56,256 nt of DNA, from the NCBI GenBank assembly GCA_030431515.1, contig JAUIIX010000013.1:1-56256 (forward strand), in the 5' to 3' direction. This stretch comes from a bacterium. Its GTDB lineage: Bacteria > Bacteroidota > Ignavibacteria > Kapaibacteriales > UBA2268. Every line of letters starts with the position of its first letter. Position 1 is the stretch's first letter. The translations under genes and the position numbers were made by a program. Below, one piece after another: positions 17,165 to 26,558 of the stretch. The notes beneath the pieces were generated by a model. It was not told the origin of the DNA. It did no database searches and worked only from the letters and a program-made list of their open reading frames with translations.

Positions 17165-17767
17165 ATGCATAATGCTTTAGTTCCAATGGTAATAGAACAA
17201 ACTTCCAGAGGTGAAAGAAGTTTTGATATTTATTCTAGATTATTAAAAGACAACATTATTTTTATTAATACTCCAATTGATGACCAAATTGCGAGTTTAG
17301 TTATTGCTCAATTATTATTTTTGGCAAGTGAGAACCCTAAAAAAGATATTAATATATATATTAACTCTCCAGGTGGCTCTGTTAGTGCTGGGTTAGCAAT
17401 TTATGATACTATGCAGTTCGTAAAGAACGATATAGCTACAATTTGTATCGGTATGGGGGCTTCAATGGCTCAGGTATTATTATGTGCAGGAACAAAAGGT
17501 AAAAGATTTTCTTTACCTCATTCTCGTATTTTAATGCACCAACCAATGGGTGGTACTCAAGGTCAAGCATCAGATATTGAAATCTATACTCAAGAAATGG
17601 TGAGAATCAGAGAAGATTTATATGAAATAATAGCAAAACATACTGGAAAAACTAAAGAGCAAATAAAAGTTGATGCAGATAGAGATAAGTATATGTCTGC
17701 TAATGATGCTTTAGAGTATGGAATCGTAGATCAAATTTTAACAAATTCAGACAAGAAAAATGGCTAA
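17165..17767 (+). CDS. clpP: ATP-dependent Clp protease proteolytic subunit
   Basis: A 200-residue ClpP, the serine protease that forms the double-ring chamber and works with ClpX. The catalytic residues are visible: Ser100 in [11 protein letters not shown], His125 in ILMHQPMGG and the Asp near 174 (EYGIVD region). The first ~16 residues probably are a propeptide, ending near the conserved [12 protein letters not shown]. Length is normal. clpX starts 8 bases before the clpP stop, in another frame, which couples their translation. Confidence 0.97.
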   Translation: MHNALVPMVIEQTSRGERSFDIYSRLLKDNIIFINTPIDDQIASLVIAQLLFLASENPKKDINIYINSPGGSVSAGLAIYDTMQFVKNDIATICIGMGASMAQVLLCAGTKGKRFSLPHSRILMHQPMGGTQGQASDIEIYTQEMVRIREDLYEIIAKHTGKTKEQIKVDADRDKYMSANDALEYGIVDQILTNSDKKNG

Positions 17768-19034
17768 AGTGAAAGGCGAGTTGTATTGTTCTTTTTGTGG
17801 AAGAACATCAAGAGAGGCAAGTTCTTTAATAGAAGGACCTAATCAAGTTTTTATATGTAATCATTGTGTTGATAGTGCTAATGAGATTATTAAATCTAAT
17901 TTATCACATCAAGAATCAATGAATTTTGATAAAAAATCAAGTTTGCCTACTCCTTCTCAAATGAAAAAACAACTTGATGATTATGTGATTGGACAAGATT
18001 ATGCTAAAAAAATACTTTCAGTAGCAGTGTACAACCATTATAAAAGAATAAATACTCATGATGTTACAGGTGATTTGAAAGATGTAGAGCTTGAGAAATC
18101 AAACATTCTATTACTTGGTCCAACTGGAACTGGTAAAACATTATTGGCTAGAACATTAGCTCGAATTTTGAACGTACCTTTTGCAATTGCTGATGCAACT
18201 ACTATTACTGAATCTGGTTATGTAGGTGATGATGTTGAATCTGTTTTATTGAATTTAGTTCAAAATGCAGATTATAATGAAAAATTAGCAGAAAAAGGTA
18301 TTGTCTATATTGATGAAATAGATAAGATTAGTAGAAAAAGTGAATCTACTTCAATAACAAGAGATGTTTCAGGTGAGGGTGTTCAACAAGCATTATTAAA
18401 GATGCTTGAAGGTACTCGAGTTGGTATTCCTCCAAAAGGTGGAAGGAAACATCCCGAGCAATCTTTATTATATGTTGATACTGCTAATATACTATTTATA
18501 TGTGGTGGTGCTTTTGTTGGCTTAGAGAAAATTATAGCCCAAAGAATGAAAAGTACGACGATTGGTTTTAGTTCTTCTTTAACTGAGGAACTTGAAGTTA
18601 ACACAGAATTATTAAAAAATGTAGAACCAGATGATTTGAATAAATTTGGTTTCATTCCTGAATTAGTAGGTCGTTTACCTGTACTTACATATTTAGATGA
18701 ATTATCTGATGAAGCAATGTTATCTATTCTAACTGAACCTAAAAATGCTCTTGTAAAGCAATATCAAAAACTATTTATGATGGATAAAGTCGAATTAGAA
18801 TTTGAAGAAGATGCTTTATTAGCTATTGTAGCAAAAGCAAAAGAAAGAAAAACTGGTGCAAGAGGACTTCGCTCAATTACTGAAGATATTATGAACGAAA
18901 TAATGTACGATATTCCCGATAAAAAGAATATTAGTAAGTGCATTATTACTAAGGAAGCAGTAACTGAAAAACAAGCCCCTAAGTTTGAATATAAAACTGA
19001 AAAGATTGAAAAGCCATTAAAAAATCAAGCATAA
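17760..19034 (+). CDS. clpX: ATP-dependent Clp protease ATP-binding subunit ClpX
   Basis: A 424-residue AAA+ unfoldase that recognises tagged substrates and feeds them to ClpP. The N-terminal zinc-binding domain has Cys10, Cys13, Cys33 and Cys36 (CSFCG, FICNHC). The ATPase domain shows [16 protein letters not shown] (Walker A), [11 protein letters not shown] (Walker B) and the [11 protein letters not shown] sensor region. The C-terminal domain contains [10 protein letters not shown]. The tail after residue 405 is Lys-rich and variable. The 8-base overlap with clpP and the terminator after it define a two-gene operon. Confidence 0.97.
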   Translation: MAKVKGELYCSFCGRTSREASSLIEGPNQVFICNHCVDSANEIIKSNLSHQESMNFDKKSSLPTPSQMKKQLDDYVIGQDYAKKILSVAVYNHYKRINTHDVTGDLKDVELEKSNILLLGPTGTGKTLLARTLARILNVPFAIADATTITESGYVGDDVESVLLNLVQNADYNEKLAEKGIVYIDEIDKISRKSESTSITRDVSGEGVQQALLKMLEGTRVGIPPKGGRKHPEQSLLYVDTANILFICGGAFVGLEKIIAQRMKSTTIGFSSSLTEELEVNTELLKNVEPDDLNKFGFIPELVGRLPVLTYLDELSDEAMLSILTEPKNALVKQYQKLFMMDKVELEFEEDALLAIVAKAKERKTGARGLRSITEDIMNEIMYDIPDKKNISKCIITKEAVTEKQAPKFEYKTEKIEKPLKNQA

Positions 19035-19043
19035 ATTAAATTT

Positions 19044-19073
19044 AAGACATCTATTTTTAGATGTCTTTTTTTT
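19044..19073 (+). terminator. Rho-independent terminator after clpX
   Basis: A perfect 10-bp stem (19044-19053 with 19058-19067) with a TTTT loop runs into a T-rich stretch. Confidence 0.88.
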
Positions 19074-19145
19074 ATTAAAAAATAAATAAACTATTTTTAA
19101 ATTAAAATTAACTTATTACGTCTTACTATCTTAATTTTTTATACT

Positions 19146-19149
19146 GAGG
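19146..19149 (+). promoter_or_regulatory. Ribosome binding site supporting the uvrB TTG start
   Basis: GAGG lies five bases before the TTG at 19155. No ATG in the frame lies nearby upstream, and [19 protein letters not shown] from this TTG is the normal UvrB N-terminus. Confidence 0.65.
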
Positions 19150-19154
19150 TAGAA

Positions 19155-21179
19155 TTGGATAAGTTTAAGTTAGAATCAAAATATAAACCAGCAGGCGACC
19201 AACCTAAAGCAATTAAAGAACTTACTGAAGGTGTATTAAGAGGTGATAAACATCAGGTACTACTTGGGATAACTGGGTCTGGAAAAACATTTACAATTTC
19301 TAATGTTGTTCAAAATGTTCAAAGACCAATAATTGTTTTATCTCCAAACAAAACTTTGGCTGCTCAATTATATAGTGAATTTAAAAGTTTTTTTCCTACA
19401 AATAGAGTTGAATACTTTGTTTCTTACTATGATTACTACCAACCAGAAGCATACATTCCCAAATCTGATACTTATATAGAAAAAGATATGTCTATTAACG
19501 ATGAAATAGATAGACTTAGACTAAGAGCTACTTCTGCATTAGTTGATGAAAATAGAGATACGATTATAGTTGCTTCTGTTTCGTGTATTTATTCTATTGG
19601 AGCAAAGCAAGATTTCAAAAATATGCTTTTTTCTATTTCAGTAGGAAAAAAAATAACAAGAAAAGAATTACTTTATAAATTATCTGATTTATACTTTGAA
19701 AGAAATGATCAAGAGTTAAGTAGGGGTTCATTTAGAGTTAGGGGAGATGTTGTTGATTTAGTTCCTGCGTCTGAGATTAAACGAGGAATTAGAATAGAAT
19801 TATTTGGTGATGAAATTGACGCAATCAAATTTATTGACCCTGTTACTGGTGAAGTTTTAGCAAACGAAACTGCCACAACAATTTATCCTGCAAAGTTATT
19901 TGTTACTTCAGAAAATCAACTCGCTAAAGCAATGCACACAATAAAAGATGAAATGATAGAAAGATGCGAGTATTTTAGGTCAGTTGGAAAATACGTAGAA
20001 GCACAAAGATTAGAGCAACGTACTATGTTTGATTTGGAAATGATGAAAGAAGTTGGTTATTGTTCTGGAATTGAAAATTACTCTATGCACTTATCTGGTA
20101 GAGAACCCGGCGAAACTCCTAATACAATTTTTGATTATTTTCCAGATGATGCTTTGATTATAATAGATGAAAGTCATATTACTATTCCTCAACTTAGAGC
20201 GATGTATGAAGGAGATAGACAAAGGAAAACTAACCTTGTGGAGCATGGATTTAGATTACCATCAGCACTTGATAATCGTCCATTGAAGTTTGCGGAATTT
20301 GAAGAAAAAATCAAACATGCAATTTATGTAAGTGCCACTCCTTCAGATTGGGAACTTGAACAAGCTGGCGGTGTTGTAGTAGAACAAATTATTAGACCAA
20401 CTGGATTACTTGACCCAGAAATAAGTGTTCGACCTGTTGGAAATCAGATTGATGATTTAGTCGGTGAAATTAGAAAAAGAGTTGAGATTAAAGAAAGAGT
20501 TTTAGTTACAACTTTAACAAAAAGAATGTCAGAAGATTTAACAGATTATCTAAAAGAATTAAAAATAAAAGTAGCTTATATTCACTCTGAAGTAGATACT
20601 TTAGATAGAGTAGATATTATTAGAAATTTACGACTTGGTAATTATGACGTTTTAGTTGGTGTTAACTTATTAAGGGAAGGTCTAGATTTACCTGAAGTTT
20701 CCTTAGTTGCAATTCTTGATGCAGATAAAGAAGGATTTTTAAGAAGTGAAAAATCATTACTTCAAACAGCCGGTAGAACTGCAAGGAATGACAAAGGACT
20801 TGTGATTTTATATGGAGATAAAATAACCCGTTCAATGAAGGTACTGATAGATGAAACTGAACGAAGAAGAAAAATCCAAACTGAATATAATTTAAAACAT
20901 AATATAAATCCAGTAACCGTTTACAAAACTTATGATGAAATAATGAGTTCAACTTCAGTAGCAGATGTACAAGCTAATAGACTAACTATGCAAGATATTA
21001 GTCTTAAAAAAGATAGAAAAGTTGCAGAAAATATTGCAAAATATATGACTAATGAAGAAAGACAGAACTTAATAAATCAAATGTATGATGATATGCAAAA
21101 AGCTTCAAAAGATTTAGAATTTGAAAGAGCTGCTGAAATCAGAGATGAAATTGAAAGAATAAAAGTGGATATGAGTTAA
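19155..21179 (+). CDS. uvrB: Excinuclease ABC subunit B
   Basis: A 674-residue UvrB, the helicase-like damage-verification subunit of nucleotide excision repair. Visible parts: [10 protein letters not shown] near the start, [11 protein letters not shown] (Walker A, about 35-45), the DNA-clamping beta-hairpin [12 protein letters not shown] (about 95), the DESH box ([12 protein letters not shown], about 335), the C-terminal helicase lobe ([25 protein letters not shown]), and a C-terminal UVR domain ([16 protein letters not shown]) that contacts UvrC. It starts with TTG. uvrA is in this window on the other strand; uvrC is not seen. Confidence 0.97.
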   Translation: MDKFKLESKYKPAGDQPKAIKELTEGVLRGDKHQVLLGITGSGKTFTISNVVQNVQRPIIVLSPNKTLAAQLYSEFKSFFPTNRVEYFVSYYDYYQPEAYIPKSDTYIEKDMSINDEIDRLRLRATSALVDENRDTIIVASVSCIYSIGAKQDFKNMLFSISVGKKITRKELLYKLSDLYFERNDQELSRGSFRVRGDVVDLVPASEIKRGIRIELFGDEIDAIKFIDPVTGEVLANETATTIYPAKLFVTSENQLAKAMHTIKDEMIERCEYFRSVGKYVEAQRLEQRTMFDLEMMKEVGYCSGIENYSMHLSGREPGETPNTIFDYFPDDALIIIDESHITIPQLRAMYEGDRQRKTNLVEHGFRLPSALDNRPLKFAEFEEKIKHAIYVSATPSDWELEQAGGVVVEQIIRPTGLLDPEISVRPVGNQIDDLVGEIRKRVEIKERVLVTTLTKRMSEDLTDYLKELKIKVAYIHSEVDTLDRVDIIRNLRLGNYDVLVGVNLLREGLDLPEVSLVAILDADKEGFLRSEKSLLQTAGRTARNDKGLVILYGDKITRSMKVLIDETERRRKIQTEYNLKHNINPVTVYKTYDEIMSSTSVADVQANRLTMQDISLKKDRKVAENIAKYMTNEERQNLINQMYDDMQKASKDLEFERAAEIRDEIERIKVDMS

Positions 21180-21256
21180 TATTTTTATTTAATTATTTAT
21201 AATTATTTGAATTTTTCTTAACTTGCATCTTTAATTAATTTAATTTGGATTATTTT

Positions 21257-22774
21257 ATGCGTAATATTTACAAATTAGTTTTATTTATCCCAATATTAAT
21301 GTTTTCTTGTTTGGATATTCCAGACGACATTAAAGCACCAACTTGGGATGTTGAATTAAACGTTCCTGTTATTGATACAACTTATTATTTAGAAGAAATT
21401 ATAAAATTAGATGATAATATAAAAATAGATTCTACAAGTGGGAAGAAAGTATATACTATCGAATCAGATGATTACAATAATACTTTTGGAATTTCTGAAT
21501 TTATTAGAAATCAACTAAATGGTCAATTTTTAGAAAATGTACCAGTATTAACAGGTGATAGTTTAATTGGAATAGCAATTAACTCTGGTGCTAAAATTGA
21601 CTCTGCACATCTTAAAACTGGAACTTTATCGGTTAATATCTCAAATACATCTTCTGAAGAAGTTGTATTTTTAATAAATATGCCAAAATTTAAGAACAAA
21701 GACGGAGTTGTGTTTGGCTTTCAAGGTACTATTCCTTCAAAAGGTTCATATAAAAATGTGTTTAATTTATCTGATTACAGATATAATGCAAGAGATCAAG
21801 AAGATAAAAACTTATTGTTTTTCTTTGTTGATTCAAAACCTGAAAATAGCTCAAGCGATTTATTAAATATCGACATTTCATTAAGTCAAACAGATTTCTA
21901 TTATGTAGAAGGTGTTTTACCATCTAAAAAAGTTAGAGATATTAGCGAAAACGTTAAATTACCTCTAACCGATGACGTCAAAGAATTAAGAAATAAAATT
22001 GAATTTACAAATGCTCAAATGATTTTAAAAGCAGATTATATTTCTGAATTTGATGAAGTTTTCACTGCTGAATTTCAGAATTTTAGAATAGAAGGTATCT
22101 CAGAATCTGGTGAAACTATATTCTTGACTGACAAAGATGGTAACCAAAATCTTGGGAATGTCTTGATTGATAATGGTAAATTCGAAAGGTTGTATGATAA
22201 TACTAATAGCAATATCTCAGAATTTCTAAGTTTTATGCCTGAAGATGTGAATGTCCTTGCTGAAGTTGTTCTTAATCCTACTAATGGTAAAGGAATTGCT
22301 ACTGATAAAGATTCAATTAATGTAACTATGAAGATAATTTCTTCATCTGAAATAAGAATTAAAGAGTTAACTATGACAGATACTCTTGAATTTGAGATTG
22401 ATGATGATATGAGAAAAGAAATCAGAAATGGTAGATTAGCTGAAATAGTTTATGACATTGAAAATGCAATACCTGTTGAACATAAAATGAAATTAACATT
22501 TGTTGATGAAAATGATAATCCATTATTCGAAAAAAACATAGATATGCCTGGTGCTAATGTACTTGATAATAATAAAAATTATAGTGCAGAAGTGATAAAA
22601 GATAAGTTAGTTTTAGATGAATCTGAAGTGTTGATGCTTTCTGATTCATATAATATTATCTTGGACTGGACTGTATTTACAGACCAAAAACCTAATACGG
22701 CATTCTTTTCTAAAAAACAATACTTTAAGATTAAAACTTATTGTATGTTGATTTATAATGTTAAAATTGATTAA
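21257..22774 (+). CDS. Putative surface lipoprotein of unknown function
   Basis: A 505-residue protein. I use the ATG at 21257 because it starts the lipoprotein signal RNIYKLVLFIPILMFSCLD, with the lipid-bearing Cys at about 18; a TTG four codons upstream is less likely. The mature part is acidic and beta-rich, with repeated strand-turn units (for example IDSAHLKTGTLSVNISN and NAQMILKADYISEF). No catalytic motif is seen. The barrel gene at 22788 follows after 13 bases, so the pair is probably co-expressed as an outer-membrane lipoprotein with its barrel partner. I do not recognise the family. Confidence 0.65.
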   Translation: MRNIYKLVLFIPILMFSCLDIPDDIKAPTWDVELNVPVIDTTYYLEEIIKLDDNIKIDSTSGKKVYTIESDDYNNTFGISEFIRNQLNGQFLENVPVLTGDSLIGIAINSGAKIDSAHLKTGTLSVNISNTSSEEVVFLINMPKFKNKDGVVFGFQGTIPSKGSYKNVFNLSDYRYNARDQEDKNLLFFFVDSKPENSSSDLLNIDISLSQTDFYYVEGVLPSKKVRDISENVKLPLTDDVKELRNKIEFTNAQMILKADYISEFDEVFTAEFQNFRIEGISESGETIFLTDKDGNQNLGNVLIDNGKFERLYDNTNSNISEFLSFMPEDVNVLAEVVLNPTNGKGIATDKDSINVTMKIISSSEIRIKELTMTDTLEFEIDDDMRKEIRNGRLAEIVYDIENAIPVEHKMKLTFVDENDNPLFEKNIDMPGANVLDNNKNYSAEVIKDKLVLDESEVLMLSDSYNIILDWTVFTDQKPNTAFFSKKQYFKIKTYCMLIYNVKID

Positions 22775-22787
22775 TTGGAGAAAATAA

Positions 22788-24176
22788 ATGATTAAAGTTT
22801 TAATAATAGTTTTTGCTTTTGCTACTTTGCCTTTATCAGCAAACTTTGGAAGTTTTGGTTTAAATTCTGCAAGAACTGCAGGGGTAGGGAATGCTGGAGT
22901 TGCGATGATGGATAGATTATATACTTATCAACTGAATCCTGCAAGTCTTAGAAATTTCAATGACTCAACATTCTTTGAGTTCACTAATATTGCTATTCTT
23001 CCTAATTTTTCTATCAATGGTTCTAATAATATTTTACCAATGGAAGATTTGAATTTGTACTTTGCTGGAGTAAATGGCGAAGCTTATGAATTAAAAGATA
23101 AAGATAAAGCAAAGTTAGTTTCTAATTTCGATGGTGTTGGTAAAGCATTATTTACAACTAAAATTAATATTCTATCAACGGCATTTCAATTTAGCGATAA
23201 AGTAGGTGCTTTTGGTATTTCTGTTGATGAACATATTTCAGCGAGAATGTTTTTACCAAGTGATTTAGCAAGTCTGATATTATACGGAAATCCAAGAGGT
23301 GAAGAATATAATTTCGAAGATTTTTCTTATCAAGCATCATGGACAAGATCTATTTCAGTTTCTTATGCTAATAATTTTTATTCTGATACTTTAGGTCTTT
23401 TAAGAAATTTGAATGTTGGAACAAGTATCAAATATTATCAAGGTATGGGATATGCAGACTTAGAAACTCAAAGAGCTAGAGTTTACACAAATCAAGATGC
23501 TCATATTGAATTTGATTTCTTAGCAACTGGAAGAGCATCTGTTGGTCCTGACCTAAACTCATTTGTCAGTGAAGATGGTGATTTAGAAACTTTACCTGGT
23601 TCAGCAGGGTCTGGAATGGGCTTTGACATTGGCGTCTTAGGTGAATTAAAAAATGGAATTAGATTTGGTTTTTCAATTACAGACATTGGTGCAATTAGTT
23701 TTACTGAAGGAGTTCAAAGCAAAGAATATAGTCTGATGACTACAATCAAAAGTGTCGATGAAAAAGAAATTGATTCTTTGGTTGATGGTATAAATGAAAA
23801 ATTTATAGGTGGAAAAGACTTTAGTGTTGCTCCTCCTTCTACAATTCGTTTAGGTGTTGCTGTGCCAATTCATAAGTTAATAGCATTCCCTGGATTGTTC
23901 AATGCTTACTTTGATTATACTCAAGGGGTTAATACTAATTTCGCAAACTCATTAACTCCAAGATTTTCTTTGGGAGTTGATTGGCAATTGTACGAATCAT
24001 TACCTATTGTAATGACTGGGCTTAGTAATGGTATTACCGGCGATATAAGATGGTCTATGGGCTTAGGTTATGAAGTCTGGAAATTAGGTTTTTATCTAAG
24101 TACTTATGATATGTTATCTGTTATCGATCCAAACAACAATATTTCAGTTGCATTTAATTTTAGATGGAGATTTTAA
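22788..24176 (+). CDS. Outer-membrane beta-barrel protein (DUF5723/FadL-like)
   Basis: A 462-residue protein with a signal peptide (IKVLIIVFAFATLPLSA). Next is the start typical of Bacteroidota FadL/PorV-like barrels: FGLNSARTAGVGNAGVAM and YQLNPASLRNF, where an NPA/NPAS motif marks the first strand. Glycine-rich strands run to the end (SMGLGYEVWKLGFYLSTYDML, NISVAFNFRWRF), with a final aromatic residue as in most barrels. DUF5723 is my best guess for the family. GGAG lies before the ATG. It follows a lipoprotein gene and is directly joined to pdxJ. Confidence 0.7.
   Translation: MIKVLIIVFAFATLPLSANFGSFGLNSARTAGVGNAGVAMMDRLYTYQLNPASLRNFNDSTFFEFTNIAILPNFSINGSNNILPMEDLNLYFAGVNGEAYELKDKDKAKLVSNFDGVGKALFTTKINILSTAFQFSDKVGAFGISVDEHISARMFLPSDLASLILYGNPRGEEYNFEDFSYQASWTRSISVSYANNFYSDTLGLLRNLNVGTSIKYYQGMGYADLETQRARVYTNQDAHIEFDFLATGRASVGPDLNSFVSEDGDLETLPGSAGSGMGFDIGVLGELKNGIRFGFSITDIGAISFTEGVQSKEYSLMTTIKSVDEKEIDSLVDGINEKFIGGKDFSVAPPSTIRLGVAVPIHKLIAFPGLFNAYFDYTQGVNTNFANSLTPRFSLGVDWQLYESLPIVMTGLSNGITGDIRWSMGLGYEVWKLGFYLSTYDMLSVIDPNNNISVAFNFRWRF
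24166..24169 (+). promoter_or_regulatory. Ribosome binding site supporting the pdxJ TTG start
   Basis: GGAG within the last codons of the barrel gene lies seven bases before the TTG at 24177, which follows that gene's stop codon with no gap. Confidence 0.55.
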
Positions 24177-24896
24177 TTGATAGATTTGAATATTAATATA
24201 GACCATATAGCTACTTTAAGAAATGCTCGTGGTGGTTTTGAACCTGATCCAATCTTGGGTGCAATTGAGTCTATTAATGCTGGTGCTGATGGTATTGTTT
24301 GCCACCTAAGAGAAGATAGAAGACATATCAGAGATGAAGATGTTATTAAGTTAAGAGAACTTGATACTCGGCTTGATTTAGAAATGGCTGTATCTAAAGA
24401 TATTATAGAACTTGCTTTTAAAGTAAAGCCAGAATTAGTAACTATTGTTCCTGAAAAAAGAGAAGAATTAACTACTGAAGGTGGACTTTTAATTGCTCCA
24501 CGTAAAGAGTTTTTGAAAGATTTAAAAAATAAATTTCATGATAAAGATATTTTAGTTAGTTTATTTGTTGAACCAGATATTGATATTATTGATCAATGTT
24601 TAGATATTGGAATTGAAATGCTTGAATTTCATACTGGTCATTATGCTAATGAATATCCTAAAAACTTAGAAGTTAATTTGGCTCAAATAAAAAAAGCAAT
24701 AGATTATGCTAAAAGTAATGGATTGAGAGTTTGTGCTGGACATGGACTTAATTATACGAATACTACTGAAATAGCTGCTATAAAAGGAATTGACGAATTA
24801 AGTATAGGACATTCAATTATCTCAAAATCAATTTTTGTTGGTATTTCTTCAGCAGTGAAGGAAATGAAAGGTATTATAGAAAATGCACAAAAGTAA
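24177..24896 (+). CDS. pdxJ: Pyridoxine 5'-phosphate synthase
   Basis: A 239-residue PdxJ, which condenses 1-deoxy-D-xylulose-5-phosphate with 3-amino-2-oxopropyl phosphate to form pyridoxine 5'-phosphate, the last ring-building step of DXP-dependent vitamin B6 synthesis. Family marks: NIDHIATLRNARGG, ADGIVCHLREDRRHI, FHTGHYAN, and LRVCAGHGLNY, then ELSIGHSII. The length is standard. The start is TTG. Its end overlaps menG by 14 bases. Confidence 0.97.
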   Translation: MIDLNINIDHIATLRNARGGFEPDPILGAIESINAGADGIVCHLREDRRHIRDEDVIKLRELDTRLDLEMAVSKDIIELAFKVKPELVTIVPEKREELTTEGGLLIAPRKEFLKDLKNKFHDKDILVSLFVEPDIDIIDQCLDIGIEMLEFHTGHYANEYPKNLEVNLAQIKKAIDYAKSNGLRVCAGHGLNYTNTTEIAAIKGIDELSIGHSIISKSIFVGISSAVKEMKGIIENAQK

Positions 24897-25587
24897 AGAT
24901 GAAGAAATCTATGAAGTCTTTGATAACATTGCTGATAAATATGATTTAGCAAATGATATTTTTACATTTAGACAACATAGAGTTTGGAAAGATCAAGTAT
25001 TAGAGTATTCCGAACTACACGAAAATTGCTACTACCTTGATATTGCTACGGGTACTGGTGATTTAGCAATTTATGCTAAAAATAAATATAAATTTGATTT
25101 TAATATTTATGCAACTGATATTAATGAGAATATGTTAAAAGTATTCCATAATAAAAATAATACTCAAAAGTTAAATATTGATATTAAAACTGCCGATGCA
25201 AGAGAATTACCTTATGAAGATAATTTCTTTGATTCTGTTACAATTGCTTATGGAATTAGGAATATCCCTAATCCAGAGATTTGCTTAAAAGATATACACA
25301 GAGTTCTTAAAAATAATGGTGTCTTAGTTATTCTGGAAACTGGAGTACCTTCAGGAATTGTCAAATTTCCATATAATTTTTATGTTAGAAACATTGTTCC
25401 ATTATTAGGGCAAATAATTACTAAAAAGAAATGGGCTTACGAATATTTGAATCGTTCTGCTCATATATTTCCTTATGGATTTCAATTTAAAGAATTAACG
25501 GAAAAATCTGCTAAGTATAAAACAGAAATAGTTGAAAAGAAATTGTTTGGTGCGTCATATATTTATAAATTTAGGGCTGTGAAGTGA
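24883..25587 (+). CDS. menG: Demethylmenaquinone methyltransferase
   Basis: A 234-residue SAM-dependent methyltransferase of the UbiE/MenG family, which methylates demethylmenaquinone to menaquinone. The opening VFDNIADKYDLANDIFTFRQH, the SAM-binding YLDIATGTGDLAIY (about 47-60), ADARELPYEDNFFDSVTIAYG and IRNIPN are all family marks. Because Bacteroidota relatives use menaquinone, MenG is the likelier role than ubiquinone synthesis. It overlaps pdxJ upstream and the membrane-protein gene downstream (GTGA), so the three are translationally linked. Confidence 0.93.
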   Translation: MHKSKDEEIYEVFDNIADKYDLANDIFTFRQHRVWKDQVLEYSELHENCYYLDIATGTGDLAIYAKNKYKFDFNIYATDINENMLKVFHNKNNTQKLNIDIKTADARELPYEDNFFDSVTIAYGIRNIPNPEICLKDIHRVLKNNGVLVILETGVPSGIVKFPYNFYVRNIVPLLGQIITKKKWAYEYLNRSAHIFPYGFQFKELTEKSAKYKTEIVEKKLFGASYIYKFRAVK

Positions 25588-26465
25588 ATTATCTAAGGGC
25601 TTGTTTCCATAGATACTTATTGATTATAATTCCTTCGATTTTTGTAGGAATACCTTATTTTTATAATTCAGAAGAATTTTCATTTAAAAATATATTATTG
25701 CTTCTGATTTTTTTATTGAGTATTTCAATATCTACAATTTTATATCGTAGAATTTACAAAATCAAACAATTTGCTCCTTTAAAACAATTCTTAATAAATA
25801 CAAACATTGAAACGTCAAGTGATAAATTAAGCCCTCTAAAACTAGCTTTGATTTTAGCTATTAATTTATTTATTTCTATAGCTTTATGGCTCTATTTAAG
25901 TGTGTTTGGAGGTTTAGAGTTTTTCGTAACTGTTTTAATTGCTTACTTTATAATCTTTTTAGCATTTAATCCAAAAATAAAACTTTATGATAAGTTGTTT
26001 AATTTTATAATTATAATTCTATTAACTACTTTTATTCCAAGTTTACTATTTTATAATGTTTTAAAAGTTAATATTGAATATTATAATTATTTTGATTTGT
26101 TTTCAATTTCATTTATTATTTTTTCAATTTTTATTTTAAATGATATTAAGAATACTTTTAAAGATCATCAACTTGAGAAAAAGAACTTAACAAGTATTAT
26201 TGAAATTCCAAAGTTAAAAAATATTCTTTATGGATTAGCTGCGATTCCTTATTTGCTTATAATTTTAAAAGTTATCGTTACACAAAGTCCATTTTATTTA
26301 ATCCCATTATTCTCATTACCTATGATTGTTAATATCTTATTGAAAACACATAAAACTGTCGGTAATCAAATAAATCTACCTCTAAATATATATTTCACTT
26401 ACATTATTTACCATTCTTTATTAGTTTCTATATCTAATATATTTACAATTAAATTTAATTTTTAA
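25584..26465 (+). CDS. Integral membrane protein, possibly degenerate UbiA/MenA-like prenyltransferase
   Basis: A 293-residue protein with about eight hydrophobic helices; it starts with GTG in a GTGA overlap with menG. The part FILNDIKNTFKDHQLEKKNL (about 182-201), followed by a helix, sits where UbiA-type prenyltransferases have their second Asp motif (DxxxD, then GKRTL). The first Asp-rich motif (NDxxDxxxD) is not visible: the matching region reads INTNIETSSDKLSPL. It may be a remote or non-catalytic UbiA-fold relative, or an unrelated membrane protein. Position next to menG favours a link to quinone synthesis. I am not sure. Confidence 0.45.
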   Translation: MNYLRACFHRYLLIIIPSIFVGIPYFYNSEEFSFKNILLLLIFLLSISISTILYRRIYKIKQFAPLKQFLINTNIETSSDKLSPLKLALILAINLFISIALWLYLSVFGGLEFFVTVLIAYFIIFLAFNPKIKLYDKLFNFIIIILLTTFIPSLLFYNVLKVNIEYYNYFDLFSISFIIFSIFILNDIKNTFKDHQLEKKNLTSIIEIPKLKNILYGLAAIPYLLIILKVIVTQSPFYLIPLFSLPMIVNILLKTHKTVGNQINLPLNIYFTYIIYHSLLVSISNIFTIKFNF

Positions 26466-26481
26466 AAAAAATAAAAAAAAA

Positions 26482-26513
26482 TTTGTTTATATTAATTTTT
26501 TCTGTTAAATTTA
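26482..26513 (+). promoter_or_regulatory. Candidate promoter for the IgGFc-domain cargo gene
   Basis: TTTG at 26482-26485, then 20 bases, then TAAATTTA at 26506-26513. The second box differs by one base from the Bacteroidota -7 consensus TAnnTTTG, and the spacing is close to the expected one. The DNA is very AT-rich, so a chance match is possible. Confidence 0.35.
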
Positions 26514-26558
26514 GATAAATAATTATGAGATTTTTATAAAAGTTTTTACAGATTTAAA

